The notes under the pieces are model-generated. The model was given only the letters and a program-made list of their open reading frames with translations. It was not told the origin of the DNA and did not search any database. Below, in pieces: positions 33,901 through 40,784 of a DNA stretch of 64,000 nucleotides. Origin of the DNA: Trachythela sp. YZ-2020 (Eukaryota > Cnidaria > Anthozoa > Malacalcyonacea > Clavulariidae); the NCBI GenBank assembly GCA_016169945.1, contig JADLSH010000369.1, forward strand, positions 2,666,001-2,730,000. Direction: 5' to 3'. A program made the position numbers and the translations under genes. Positions within the stretch are counted from its first letter, which is position 1; the number at the start of each line of letters is the position of its first letter.

Positions 33901-35181
33901 TGAGGTAAACGAAACTATATTATTTGCTCTAACTAATTCGCGGTATCGCGTAACCAAAAAAACACACTTACACGTATGTATATTTCCAGGGGGCGCCCAC
34001 AGGATAGGGAGGCAAAGGGGAAGCCAACCTGAGGGGAAGCCCAACTGTCTAAGAAAACTGTTAAATTTTTAACTCATCAGTACACCACGATAACAAAGAT
34101 AAATACAATCCTCAAAAAGCAATCTTTCTTGAAGTATACTTAGCTAGCAGTGGACCTCAAAAGAGACGTACGCCTTTAGGTACGGTTTTGAGACTTTGGA
34201 AGTTCTAAAGATAATTGGTAAAACCTAGAAAAATATTGGCTTACCGTCTAATGATTTCCAGAAATAGGAATTTGGTTCTTCCTTGCTGCATATAACTACC
34301 CTGTCCTTACCAAGTCTATCCTTGATCAGTTTCACTTGACCATGTGTGATCTTAATACATCGGCCTGGGTCGATCGGATTTTTCTTGTCCAACTACAAAA
34401 AGAAATTTGAAACTTCAGGCAACGTACGCTTTAACATATATATGAAAAATTGACCCACCAGGCCACCAACTCTCGTTATGCCATGTCTTACAGATAAATT
34501 GCTGTTACTGTTTGCGGATTAAACCTCATCTGGCTACAAAGGATTCTCATTTTTCAATGACTATATATTAGAGAGACTTTGGCCAGGGCATGGGTCCACC
34601 AGGGCATCTAGTTTTGACCCACCACTGTATATTCCTTAAAAATAGTATACCTTGAATGTATATGCATGAATCATTTGGAATTTAGATCACAGACGAATAG
34701 TTTTGGATGATTAAATCAGCATTTTCGAAACAACTATATCTACTGCGTTATGGGATCCATAAAAGGCCATAAATATAACTTATAGAAAATAACTCTATGT
34801 AGGACACATCAGGTAAAACAAATGACAAGATTTCGATTTATAAAGAGAAGAAAGATTTCGCGTGGTCAAAAACCAACAAAAGCTGAAGCTCCTAATTCCC
34901 TCCATATCTTTAAGAAAAGGAGTTCAAGGTAAATACGAAGCTATAAACCCAGCGTAGACCACCTCTTCAAAACGCCCTGAATAGAATCATGCGTTCAGAA
35001 GAAAAATAACCTAATAATGCCTGCAGGTCTATACACGTACCTGCGTCTACGACATTTTTGATTACTAATAGCATGTTTTTAAATACAAAAATATACTTAC
35101 CTTAAGACTAACATAGTTTGGAGTCTTTTTACTGGCCCCAAATACGACAAAACCAGATACGAGAAGTATGAACATCAACAT
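4446..35181 (-). CDS. secreted TLDc-domain protein with fibrinogen-like ectodomain and collagen XV/XVIII-type trimerization domain (13 coding exons)
   Basis: Coding exons in transcript order are 35181-35101, 34392-34245, 20524-20400, 14264-14056, 12793-12607, 11790-11696, 11424-11346, 10613-10389, 10137-10096, 8606-8472, 8004-7767, 6985-6761 and 4771-4446. All acceptors end in AG and all donors start with GT. Phases match at every junction and the sum is 2115 nt: 704 residues plus stop. Layout: signal peptide about 1-17; Cys/Trp segment 28-76; fibrinogen/COLFI-like ectodomain about 77-383; short acidic and basic linker 384-397; trimerization domain 398-442; coiled coil 443-521; TLDc 522-704. 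The protein is predicted to be secreted and trimeric. It resembles the large cnidarian family of extracellular TLDc/fibrinogen-like proteins, some of them linked to skeletal matrix, but its role is unknown. Introns carry most of the window's transposons. Confidence 0.9.
4772..6760. other. intron 12 of the TLDc gene
   Basis: About 2 kb of unique AT-rich sequence. A TATA-like string with nearby CCAAT and GC-rich sequence occurs near 6240-6290 on the plus strand, but no open frame follows it. Nothing else was recognised. Confidence 0.6.
7767..8004 (-). CDS. exon 11 of the TLDc gene: Gln/Lys-rich coiled coil
   Basis: 79 residues after a TTATTAAG acceptor. The sequence is nearly free of Gly and Pro, is dominated by Gln, Lys, Leu and Ala, and shows an internal repeat ([23 protein letters not shown]). 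Leu/Ile/Met spacing fits heptads, so this is a coiled coil of about 75 residues that would extend the trimer stalk. It ends in phase 1 at donor GTAAGA and joins in phase to exon 12. Confidence 0.85.
8472..10137 (-). CDS. exons 9-10 of the TLDc gene: collagen XV/XVIII-like trimerization domain
   Basis: Exon 9 (10137-10096, 14 codons) is [14 protein letters not shown]. Exon 10 (8606-8472, 45 codons) begins [13 protein letters not shown] and includes PAEGLLAF, then [15 protein letters not shown]. The order P-x-G-x-L-x-F, x-E-L-x-V-x, then G-W-x-K-I matches the short trimerization domain of multiplexin collagens (XV/XVIII), which there follows the triple helix. No Gly-X-Y repeat is present; a coiled coil follows instead. 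The assignment is by pattern and is moderately sure. Intron 9 between these exons contains the hAT MITE at 9468-9856. Confidence 0.7.
9468..9856. mobile_element. hAT-type MITE with 8-bp target duplication
   Basis: 389 bp in intron 9. Terminal inverted repeats begin TAGGGGTGCACCGGATTT and end in the complement. They are flanked by a perfect 8-bp duplication, ATCACGTA (9460-9467 and 9857-9864). The subterminal part is packed with CCGGCCGGAATT and AAATCCGG motifs in both orientations, typical of transposase-binding repeats. There is no coding capacity, so mobilisation would need a hAT transposase in trans. The 8-bp duplication and the TA-GGGGTG end support hAT. Confidence 0.92.
10389..20524 (-). 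CDS. exons 3-8 of the TLDc gene: fibrinogen/COLFI-like ectodomain
   Basis: Exon 3 (20524-20400) reads [18 protein letters not shown] then DGFYWIYP, the xPAxxCxDI...G-YWI-P opening of fibrinogen-related and collagen C-propeptide-like domains. Exon 4 (14264-14056) has [18 protein letters not shown], the classic C-D-M/V-x-T-D-G-G-G-W/Y core, then WTVPSS. Exons 5-7 (12793-12607, 11790-11696, 11424-11346) add [16 protein letters not shown], a Cys pair around [11 protein letters not shown], and AFIGCSHGK. Exon 8 (10613-10389) is cysteine-rich, [19 protein letters not shown], and ends in a charged tail. Phases 1-0, 0-2, 2-0, 0-2, 2-0 and 0-0 all agree. No frame break was found. The ligand is unknown. 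Confidence 0.85.
13013..13783. mobile_element. long inverted-repeat (foldback) MITE, TA target duplication
   Basis: 771 bp in intron 4. The ends are CAGGTAAACTACGTCAAGCG and its exact complement, flanked by TA on both sides (13011-13012 and 13784-13785). The inverted symmetry continues inward through most of the element, including repeated CTTCCTGTT and AACAGGAA blocks. The short tandem AACAGGAACTGAGGAACTTCT unit is repeated several times around 13555-13660. No open frame. The TA duplication suggests Tc1/mariner-like mobilisation; the superfamily is not certain. Confidence 0.85.
14345..15505. repeat. degenerate ATGTGAAAT minisatellite, first block
   Basis: About 1.15 kb made of variants of (C)ATATGTGAAAT(T/C)AAATCACATATGAAAT, with periodicities near 10-30 bp. 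An associated longer unit (AAAGGCTCAGATGTGAAAT) recurs near 14625, 14680, 14985, 15170 and 15470. The same repeat continues at 16818-17060 and 19945-20130, so one ancestral array in intron 3 was split by later insertions. Confidence 0.85.
15509..16814. mobile_element. Harbinger-like MITE inserted in the minisatellite
   Basis: 1306 bp with inverted ends GGGAGCGGTCATTTATGG and the complement, flanked by TTA on both sides (15506-15508 and 16815-16817). A 3-bp TTA duplication fits the PIF/Harbinger superfamily. Subterminal arms contain GGGGGTGGATGTTTTT-type sequence in inverted order. The middle carries two or three partial tRNA-like copies in opposite orientations (15770-15845, 16056-16112, about 16235-16265). 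No transposase frame. Confidence 0.8.
15770..15845 (-). repeat. tRNA-derived sequence (SINE head)
   Basis: On the minus strand: CTGTAGCTCAGTTGTCAGAG (A box) and, after an anticodon-like region, GGTTCGATTCCTG (B box). The stem halves do not form a clean cloverleaf and the copy lies inside a MITE next to other partial copies, so a functional tRNA gene is unlikely. A second partial copy is at 16056-16112 on the same strand. Confidence 0.65.
16818..17060. repeat. degenerate ATGTGAAAT minisatellite, second block
   Basis: Continuation of the array at 14345-15505 on the other side of the Harbinger-like insertion, with the same CAAATCCATGTGTGAAATAA and AAAGGGCTCAGATGTGAAAT variants. Confidence 0.85.
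17123..17460 (+). mobile_element. tRNA-headed SINE with conserved central domain
   Basis: The head has an A box (TGGCGCAGTCGTCAGG) and a B box (GAGTTCGATTCTC) in tRNA spacing. The body contains GTGGGTTTTCTCCGGGCAC, then TCCGGTTTCCTCCCAC, a core string I have seen shared by SINEs of many invertebrates (central-domain SINE superfamilies; the exact one is not assigned). The 3' end is an ATATGA-type tail near 17445-17460. The head would serve as an RNA polymerase III promoter; the element depends on a LINE for movement. Confidence 0.8.
17594..17696. repeat. long hairpin, 44-bp arms
   Basis: Arms 17594-17637 and 17653-17696 are reverse complements with a few mismatches (outermost GTGCAATTTTGGTCTGAAAT). 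The loop is TCCCGCTTCGCGGTC. It abuts the 5' end of the Penelope-like element. It is the same class of structure as at 514, 28693 and 59077, whose loops also contain GCGNAGCG-type sequence. Confidence 0.8.
17697..19040 (+). pseudogene. Penelope-like element reverse transcriptase (broken)
   Basis: Pieces of one protein in several frames. The N-terminal part (to about 18078) includes [20 protein letters not shown], then [19 protein letters not shown], typical of the region before a PLE reverse transcriptase. Next come [12 protein letters not shown] and [16 protein letters not shown] (about 18100-18220), [13 protein letters not shown] (motif A, about 18283), [16 protein letters not shown] (motif B region), then the motif C neighbourhood RDDGLAI (about 18572). 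After motif C the frame is open to 19040 ([19 protein letters not shown]). At least three frame breaks are seen, one of them a single-base change inside motif C near 18567-18573. The copy cannot make active enzyme. Confidence 0.85.
19139..19747 (+). CDS. Penelope-like element GIY-YIG endonuclease domain
   Basis: 202 open codons forming the C-terminal part of the Penelope-like polyprotein, separated from the reverse transcriptase by a frame break. Residues 29-43 hold a Cys-rich linker ([15 protein letters not shown]). The GIY-YIG core follows: DIVY at 47-50, YIG at 65-67, KERLANH with Arg76 and His80, then [12 protein letters not shown] at 129-140. The GIY half is altered to DIVY. In intact elements this nuclease nicks target DNA to prime reverse transcription. 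The stop codon (19745-19747) lies inside the conserved core of the hammerhead ribozyme at 19732-19786. Confidence 0.9.
   Translation: MNNIKSVITKHNARISRNNKPQDRNTTNCSCRENTICPLQKQCMTRDIVYKATVTVSNTNTIKNYIGMTATTFKERLANHTKSFQHKKHANDTELSKYIWTLKENNKDFSINWQILKHSISYTGGSKRCNLCLEEKFCILKEKNKNCLLNKRAEIISRCRHRNKFRVNNANKAMHAHIVSHIHPTFRQEAYKRSFLSILVTA
19732..19786 (+). ncRNA. hammerhead ribozyme (type I) at the 3' end of the Penelope-like element
   Basis: The core CTGATGA is at 19744-19750 and GAA at 19764-19766. Stem I pairs 19732-19737 with 19781-19786 and 19740-19743 with 19777-19780, leaving a 2-nt bulge. Stem II is short (19752-19754 with 19760-19762) with a U-U mismatch at its base. Stem III pairs ACA (19767-19769) with TGT (19773-19775) around loop GCC. 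The predicted cleavage is after U19776 (GUU triplet). Short stem III and placement after the GIY-YIG frame match the hammerheads known in Penelope-like elements. The weak stem II may reduce activity. Confidence 0.8.
19945..20130. repeat. degenerate ATGTGAAAT minisatellite, third block
   Basis: Resumes the array seen at 14345-15505 and 16818-17060, on the far side of the SINE and Penelope-like insertions. It lies 3' of a (TAA)n run near 19818-19833. Confidence 0.75.
20863..21031 (-). CDS. candidate alternative first exon of the TLDc gene
   Basis: The open frame starts at ATG 21031 ([19 protein letters not shown]) and includes [20 protein letters not shown], with high helical and charged content unlike random AT-rich DNA. 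It ends at a possible donor TTAG/GTCCCT at 20863 in phase 1, the phase required to join exon 3 at 20524. The resulting protein would lack the signal peptide and the exon 2 Cys segment. The donor is weak, and exons 1-2 already splice in phase to exon 3. It could instead be a relic of a duplicated exon. Confidence 0.4.
24220..25204. mobile_element. nested TTAA-flanked MITE
   Basis: 985 bp with ends AGTTTCGTTAGAATGTACTA and the complement, flanked by TTAA at 24216-24219 and 25205-25208. Removing it and one TTAA rejoins the inverted symmetry of the host element exactly (CACTTTAACAG), which shows it inserted later. Its arms (about 24220-24430 and 24990-25204) include inverted copies of GGGGGAAACCCCTGGCCGAA and GCACCAGGTT. 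It in turn carries the hAT MITE at 24447-24830. Confidence 0.88.
24447..24830. mobile_element. hAT-type MITE, innermost of the nest
   Basis: 384 bp with ends CAGGGCCGGATTAAC and the complement (GGTTAATCCGGCCCTG). It is flanked by the perfect 8-bp duplication ACTACAGC (24439-24446 and 24831-24838). The interior has repeated GCGAGGC and AATGGGCGTG motifs. No coding capacity. It is the youngest insertion of the three-level nest. Confidence 0.92.
26287..26645. repeat. inverted-repeat unit carrying a tRNA-like sequence
   Basis: CAGCTAGGGAAAGGAATGC at 26287 pairs with GCATTCCTTTCTCTAGCTG near 26615, and GTGGGCATTTGC pairs with GCAAATGCCCAC. Between them, minus-strand 26500-26414 has a tRNA-like A box (TGGCGTAGTGGTTCAGGG) and B box (GCAGTTCAAATCCCTGCC). 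The anticodon arm is irregular, so a SINE head or tRNA pseudogene is more likely than a functional tRNA gene. Confidence 0.6.
26868..27120. mobile_element. hAT-type MITE
   Basis: 253 bp with ends CAGTGGCGTAGGAA and TTCCTACGCCCCTG (one mismatch), flanked by the perfect 8-bp duplication CATGTTAG (26860-26867 and 27121-27128). The interior has G- and C-runs around GGGGGGG. A one-ended relative (CTTCCTACGCCTCTG) is visible near 8740-8760. Confidence 0.9.
27480..28270 (+). pseudogene. Ty3-type retrotransposon gag-protease fragment
   Basis: Short pieces in different frames. About 27488-27685 encodes the end of gag (REQ-like: [19 protein letters not shown]). About 27740-27885 encodes two zinc-knuckle-like motifs ([17 protein letters not shown], then [14 protein letters not shown]), the second degenerate. 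27869-28120 encodes the start of a retropepsin ([17 protein letters not shown]), with DSG in place of DTG. No LTRs or pol follow. A poly-G tract precedes it at 27300-27312. Dead fragment in intron 2. Confidence 0.75.
28693..28794. repeat. long hairpin, 45-bp arms
   Basis: Arms 28693-28737 and 28750-28794 (outermost GGTCTGTACGGTAAAATATC) are complementary at about 42 of 45 positions. The loop is GAGCGATAGCGA. Fourfold theme in this window (see 514, 17594, 59077): long arms of unrelated sequence closed by a GC-rich loop with GCGNAGCG-like sequence. Confidence 0.85.
28800..30270. other. intronic sequence, no assigned feature
   Basis: AT-rich. One stretch at about 29524-29660 (plus strand) stays open in two frames (one reads [20 protein letters not shown]) but matches no family I recognise and has no supported splice sites. 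Otherwise nothing. Confidence 0.4.
30278..30301. repeat. perfect palindrome CCGTATTGCCC-GT-GGGCAATACGG
   Basis: 11-bp arms with a 2-bp centre, no mismatch. It lies about 170 bp upstream of a small candidate plus-strand exon at 30449-30539. Confidence 0.75.
30449..30539 (+). CDS. candidate first coding exon, acidic Ser/Asp-rich peptide
   Basis: An ATG opens a 30-codon frame reading [10 protein letters not shown], then [17 protein letters not shown], followed by a good donor (A/GTATGT at 30540). The SDSDVDII stretch looks like a SUMO-interaction motif next to acidic serines, a composition common at the N-termini of nuclear proteins. No downstream exon could be found before the LINE fragments, so it may be an orphaned exon or part of a transposase gene relic. 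Confidence 0.3.
30887..31893 (-). pseudogene. 5'-truncated LINE (CR1/L2-like) reverse transcriptase
   Basis: Transcript orientation is minus. [20 protein letters not shown], then [30 protein letters not shown] (motif C with FVDD) and [16 protein letters not shown] are in one frame (about 31893-31440). After a frame break near 31430, [27 protein letters not shown] and [11 protein letters not shown] continue to the stop near 30992. This is the palm-to-C-terminus of a non-LTR reverse transcriptase. The endonuclease and fingers are missing, the usual result of 5' truncation. The 3' end carries a TTA/ATT microsatellite tail (about 30885-30905). Confidence 0.85.
31960..32838 (+). pseudogene. second LINE reverse transcriptase C-terminal fragment
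   Basis: Plus strand. [59 protein letters not shown], then after frame breaks [19 protein letters not shown], and [18 protein letters not shown]. This is the C-terminal third of a CR1/Jockey-type reverse transcriptase from a different family than the fragment at 30887-31893. At least two frame breaks and a stop (near 32360). It ends in TTGTA repeats (about 32817-32838), a LINE-style 3' tail. The two fragments lie back to back. Confidence 0.8.
33335..33757. mobile_element. inverted-repeat MITE with CCCCGG-rich ends
   Basis: ATGCACTA..TAGTCAATTGAAACCC on the left mirrors GGGTTTCGATTGACTAGTGCAT on the right. Inside, CCCCGACCCCCGGGAGTATGCGGGG mirrors CCCCGCATATGCCCGGGGGTGGGGG. The interior contains TTAAAATCCCGGC and TTAAATTCCCGGC motifs. 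Exact ends and target duplication are unclear. No coding capacity. Confidence 0.7.
34245..35181 (-). CDS. exons 1-2 of the TLDc gene: signal peptide and N-terminal Cys segment
   Basis: Exon 1 (35181-35101) encodes 27 residues starting [17 protein letters not shown], a typical signal peptide with likely cleavage near residue 16-17, and ends at donor GTAAGT in phase 0. Exon 2 (34392-34245) follows a TTTGTAG acceptor. It contains [12 protein letters not shown], then VVICSKEE and YFWKSLD, a Cys...Cys...Trp pattern seen just ahead of the DGSS junction in related cnidarian proteins, and ends in phase 1. The split Gly codon is completed exactly by exon 3. Of the two in-frame ATGs (codons 1 and 3), the upstream one is chosen because it is nearest the TATA box; either leaves the signal peptide intact. 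Confidence 0.85.
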
Positions 35182-35217
35182 GATTTAAAATGATGTGGCA
35201 CAAAGCACCGAGTCCTG

Positions 35218-35227
35218 CCCTTTTATA
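35218..35227 (-). promoter_or_regulatory. TATA box of the TLDc gene
   Basis: TATAAAAGGG on the minus strand, 37 bp upstream of the exon 1 ATG at 35181. With initiation about 30 bp downstream, the 5' leader would be only around 10-20 nt. The match to the consensus is perfect. Confidence 0.7.
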
Positions 35228-36553
35228 ATACCTGTCAAAAACAAAGATAACCAGACAAAATTGTGAAATTTCAGTAGATTATGCTGATAGCTTCAGCAGC
35301 TGTCAGAAAAATAATTAATCTGCTCTTACTTTCATATTCCTGTTTGTTCTATCTAAATTATTCAAGAGCATAATAATAGTTATTTTGAAATGCTAAATGG
35401 CCAGAAAATTCATGCGATACACTTCCGCTGGTTTTGGCCTAATTTCAACACATGCATGGAATGTATTTCATGCAGTATATTTTATGGCATATATTTCAAT
35501 GGAATATCAACCAGTTCAGCACTTGTTACTGTTTGTGCTAAGGTGATCAATTCTTTAGGTAGCAATATATTTTAAACATCATGGAAGGAAGTTTATGTCA
35601 CTTATTTATAAACATTTCAGCTGAACCTATCTGCATAACAACAGAGCTCGTGAACCTCATCGCATCATTGTGTACAGAATTCGGCATCTGTTTATTGATA
35701 TTTCATAATTCTCTCAATTGCTCTTTTGCCTTTTGGATTTTCTCATATTGTACTTTTAGAATCCAACCTGCAAGATTCTATTCAATAATCTAACCAACGA
35801 AATGAATATTAACGGAGGATATATTTCCCAATTCGAACCCTTAGGCTATAAGACAATTGTTATTTCATTCGAGGGGCATTTCACAAAGTCTCTGCATGGC
35901 GAGGTCAAGACAGAAAGGATTGAAGACCATTTTGGTTGAGCTAACACTGTGTTTTATCGAAGAGTGGTGACTGCATGGTATATATGATGGAAGTAATACT
36001 AAACAGGGTGTTCCAAAACGTTTCCGCAATATAATGCCACGTCAACATTTATATAGTCTTATAGAGAACTAGGTAAATTATCTGGAAATGTTTTTTATAT
36101 ATATATCTACCCTTGACATGCCATAATTACACCATTATTTTTTGCTCAGATGCGTACGATCTTTACGGCTTCAACCATGCATCTCAGCTTCTACCCCAAA
36201 TAGCAAATTCATGCAGGACATTTTCATTTCTCTGTATTTTTACCAGTATATAGAAATCTAGCCTAAAACTTGTATTAAGGCATGCATTGATGTACATATG
36301 TACGTATAACCTGCGCCAAAGCAAGGTTTTATAGTCCGCCGTGATATAACGGCGAGGCGCGGCTTTTTGCCTTATCCTATACCTATATACCCAGGATGGC
36401 AGGCCAAATTCTGCGTAATCAATTTAGTCGTATCTTGCTTTAGGTGAGTTCGTAAGTCCATGGCATGAGAATTATCTATTCTTGTTTATAGTTATATTTA
36501 TTCAATCTGAAGAGGCTTAGCCATATAAACAAAACCTGTTTTTCTCAATTTTA

Positions 36554-36640
36554 GACAACTGCTGAAGCTATTTACATAACAACAGCAAAGGCCAAAGAGT
36601 GAAGTGAGTAGTGCAAATCGGCACGATTATATGTTTATAC
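36554..36640 (+). repeat. exon-like module, one of about eight copies
   Basis: ACAACTGCTGAAGCTATTTA then CATAACAACAG follows a pyrimidine-rich tract ending TTTTAG, like a splice acceptor. Related copies are at 35619, 37428, 38362, 39236, 40173, 40798 and 41550, most with a similar polypyrimidine-AG just upstream. In the plus-strand frame the conserved part reads TTAEGICITTA or SAEPICITTE. It is not linked to any gene; see findings. Confidence 0.45.
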
Positions 36641-39600
36641 TATGCCGGACTATGTTATAGTTTTCTAGTAGGTTTCTGATTCATCTCTGTGTAAAGCCTG
36701 CGTAATTCTAGGTGGTTTTAATGGATAAATCTTCATATATAGCGAAGCTGGAAAGTCTGTTTTTCGTCTCTTCTTTCCTATAATTATACCGGAACTTTAA
36801 TTACGCCAGCGAAACTAGCTAATCTGGGTGACTGATATTATAATATGTATCTCATTGCTGGTAAGTTCATTAGTCCAAGGTAGAAATATGCATTTGGGCT
36901 AACATCTCAGCCGAACTTACGACTAAATGCAGCCTATTCACTTGCAGTCATTAGTTTCTAAAGATACCAGGACCCCAAGCTATAGGTCTAGACCCATAAG
37001 CTCAACTGTTTTACTGAATTCTGAATAAGGATCACGCATGCGCACAGTATTAATGCTTCTGCACGGAACCGCCGCCTTGTCATACAATCCCAATGGATAA
37101 ATAGGCTCCTATAGCGACAGAGAACAAATAATATAACGTAAAACTTAACAATGACGAGAAACTAGTGTACAGGTATCAGGGGCGTACATATGGTTGGGGG
37201 GGGGGGGGGGGGAGCGTGAAGTTTCGAAATGAGACTGACTCATAAATTCAGACCGACCTCTCGCTCCTCCCCCCAATTCTAAATCGAAAAGTCAATTGAA
37301 AAATTACGTGTGCTGCTCCAATAAGTGTTACTGTTTGTGCTAAGGTCATCAATTCTTTATGAAGCAATATATTTTAAAAACATCATGGAAGGAAGTTTAT
37401 GTCACTTATTTATAAACATTTCAGCTGAACCTATCTGCATAACAACAGAGCTCGTGAACCTCATCACATCATTGTGTACAGAATTCGGCATCTGTTTATT
37501 GATATTTCATAATTCTCTCAATTGCTCTTTTGCCTTTTGGATTTTCTCATATTGTTCTTTTAGAATCCAACCTGCAAGATTCTATTCAATAATCTAACCA
37601 ACGAAATTAATATTAACGGTGGATATAGTTCCCAATTCGAACCCTTAGGCTATAAGGCAATTTTTATTTCATTCGAGGGGCATGGCGAGGTCAAGACAGA
37701 AAGGATTGAAGACCATTTTGGTTGAGCTAACACTGTGTTTTATCGAAGAGTGGTGACTGCATGGTATATATGATGGAAGTAATACTAAACAGGGTGTTCC
37801 AAAACGTTTCCGCAATATAACTATATAAGTTTTGTCACAATGCCACGTCAACATTTATATAGTCTTATAGAGAACTAGGTAAATTATCTGGAAATGTTTT
37901 TTATATATATATCTACCCTTGACATGCCTTAATTACACCATTATTTTTTGCTCAGATGCGTACGATCTTTACGGCTTCAACCATGCATCTCAGTTTCTAC
38001 CCCAAATAGCAAATTCATGCAGGACATTTTCATTTCTCTGTATTTTTACCAGTATATAGAAATCTAGCCTAAAACTTGTATTAAGGCATGCATTGATGTA
38101 CATATGTACGTATAACCTGCGCCAAAGCAAGGTTTTATAGTCCGCCGTGATATAACGGCGAGGCGCGGCTTTTTGCCTTATCCTATACCTATATACCCAG
38201 GATGGCAGGCCAAATTCTGCGTAATCAATTTAGTCGTATCTTGCTTTAGGTGAGTTCGTAAGTCCATGGCATGAGAATTATCTATTCTTGTTTATAGTTA
38301 TATTTATTCAATCTGAAGAGGCTTAGCCATATAAACAAAACCTGTTTTTCTCAATTTTAGACAACTGCTGAAGCTATTTACATAACAACAGCAAAGGCCA
38401 AAGAGTGAAGTGAGTAGTGCAAATCGGCACGATTATATGTTTATACTATGCCGGACTATGTTATAGTTTTCTAGTAGGTTTCTGATTCATCTCTGTGTAA
38501 AGCCTGCGTAATTCTAGGTGGTTTTAATGGATAAATCTTCATATATAGCGAAGCTGGAAAGTCTGTTTTTCGTCTCTTCTTTCCTATAATTATACCGGAA
38601 CTTTAATTACGCCAGCGAAACTAGCTAATCTGGGTGACTGATATTATAATATGTATCTCATTGCTGGTAAGTTCATTAGTCCAAGGTAGAAATATGCATT
38701 TGGGCTAACATCTCAGCCGAACTTACGACTAAATGCAGCCTATTCACTTGCAGTCATTAGTTTCTAAAGATACCAGGACCCCAAGCTATAGGTCTAGACC
38801 CATAAGCTCAACTGTTTTTACTGAATTCCTGAATAAGGATCACGCATGCGCACAGTATTAATGCTTCTGCACGGAACCGCCGCCTTGTCATACAATCCCA
38901 ATGGATAAATAGGCTCCTATAGCGACAGAGAACAAATAATATAACGTAAAACTTAACAATGACGAGAAACTAGTGTACAGGTATCAGGGGCGTACATATG
39001 GTTGGGGGGGGGGGGGGGGGAGCGTGAAGTTTCGAAATGAGACTGACTCATAAATTCAGACCGACCTCTCGCTCCTCCCCCCAATTCTAAATCGAAAAGT
39101 CAATTGAAAAATTACGTGTGCTGCTCCAATAAGTGTTACTGTTTGTGCTAAGGTCATCAATTCTTTATGAAGCAATATATTTTAAAAACATCATGGAAGG
39201 AAGTTTATGTCACTTATTTATAAACATTTCAGCTGAACCTATCTGCATAACAACAGAGCTCGTGAACCTCATCACATCATTGTGTACAGAATTCGGCATC
39301 TGTTTATTGATATTTCATAATTCTCTCAATTGCTCTTTTGCCTTTTGGATTTTCTCATATTGTTCTTTTAGAATCCAACCTGCAAGATTCTATTCAATAA
39401 TCTAACCAACGAAATTAATATTAACGGTGGATATAGTTCCCAATTCGAACCCTTAGGCTATAAGGCAATTTTTATTTCATTCGAGGGGCATGGCGAGGTC
39501 AAGACAGAAAGGATTGAAGACCATTTTGGTTGAGCTAACACTGTGTTTTATCGAAGAGTGGTGACTGCATGGTATATATGATGGAAGTAATACTAAACAG

Positions 39601-40784
39601 GGTGTTCCAAAACGTTTCCGCAATATAACTATATAAGTTTTGTCACAATGCCACGTCAACATTTATATAGTCTTATAGAGAACTAGGTAAATTATCTGGA
39701 AATGTTTTTTATATATATATCTACCCTTGACATGCCTTAATTACACCATTATTTTTTGCTCAGATGCGTACGATCTTTACGGCTTCAACCATGCATCTCA
39801 GTTTCTACCCCAAATAGCAAATTCATGCAGGACATTTTCATTTCTATGTATTTTTACCAGTATATAGAAATCTAGCCTAAAACTTGTATTAAGGCATGCA
39901 TTGATGTACATCTGTACGTATAACCTGCGCCAAAGCAAGGGTTTATAGTCCGCCGTGATATAACGGCGAGGCGCGGCTTTTTGCCTTATCCTATACCTAT
40001 ACCTATATACCCAGGATGGCAGGCCAAATTCTGCGTAATCAATTTAGTCGTATCTTGCTTTAGGTGAGTTCGTAAGTCCATTGCATGAGAATTATCTATT
40101 CTTGTTTATAGTAATATTTATTCAATCTGAAGAGGCTTAGCCATATAAATAAAACCTGTTTTCCTCAATTTTAGACAACTGCTGAAGCTATTTACATAAC
40201 AACAGCAAAGGCCAGTAGTGTAAATCGGCACGATTATATGTTTATACTCTGTATGTCATTGCTGGTAAGTTCATTAGTCCAAGGTAGAAATATGCATTTG
40301 TGATAACATCTCAGCCGAATTTCAATTCTCACAATTGTGATGATTTGAAACACGGCAAAAGTCACGTTGTTCATCTTGTTGAACTCTGACTGTCTTCTAG
40401 ATTTATAAATAATACACATAAACAGTCCTATCTATCCCAGTTCAACTGTCGTGACCAAGTTATATTCGACGATGTGAAATAGTTTGGACTATGTACCTTA
40501 TCATTCGTGCGCTCCACGCAGTATGTATATAAATTTAATGACTGCAGAGATATATCGGGTTCTAACACATCAGTCAATTTGATGAGAACAACCATTACGA
40601 GTAAATGCAGCCTATAGACCTTCCTCCGCCCCGCCCCCAAATCGGCTGGCCCCAATCTTCTTATGTGAAATGCTCTGAAAACGCTGAAATAGAAGACCTG
40701 CGCCTAGGCCTAGGCCGAGCGCGTTCATGATAACCTTCAAACACTGCAATCTGCATGCAATTCTGCAAAACTTTCTGTTTTTCT

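Noticed and set aside
37440..37590. Minus-strand reading GWILKEQYEKIQKAKEQLREL after a CAG acceptor in each 1.8-kb unit, with AATAAA just after the stop
   Set aside because: Looks like a coiled-coil terminal exon, but it is only 21 codons, no upstream exon could be found and the polyadenylation signal is too close to the stop. Not enough to call a gene.
35581..39405. Repeated 70-90 residue open frames (starting MEGSLCHLFINIS...) in the tandem units
   Set aside because: They are identical because the units are recent copies; no promoter, splice context or family match, and residue usage looks random. Kept only as part of the module question.
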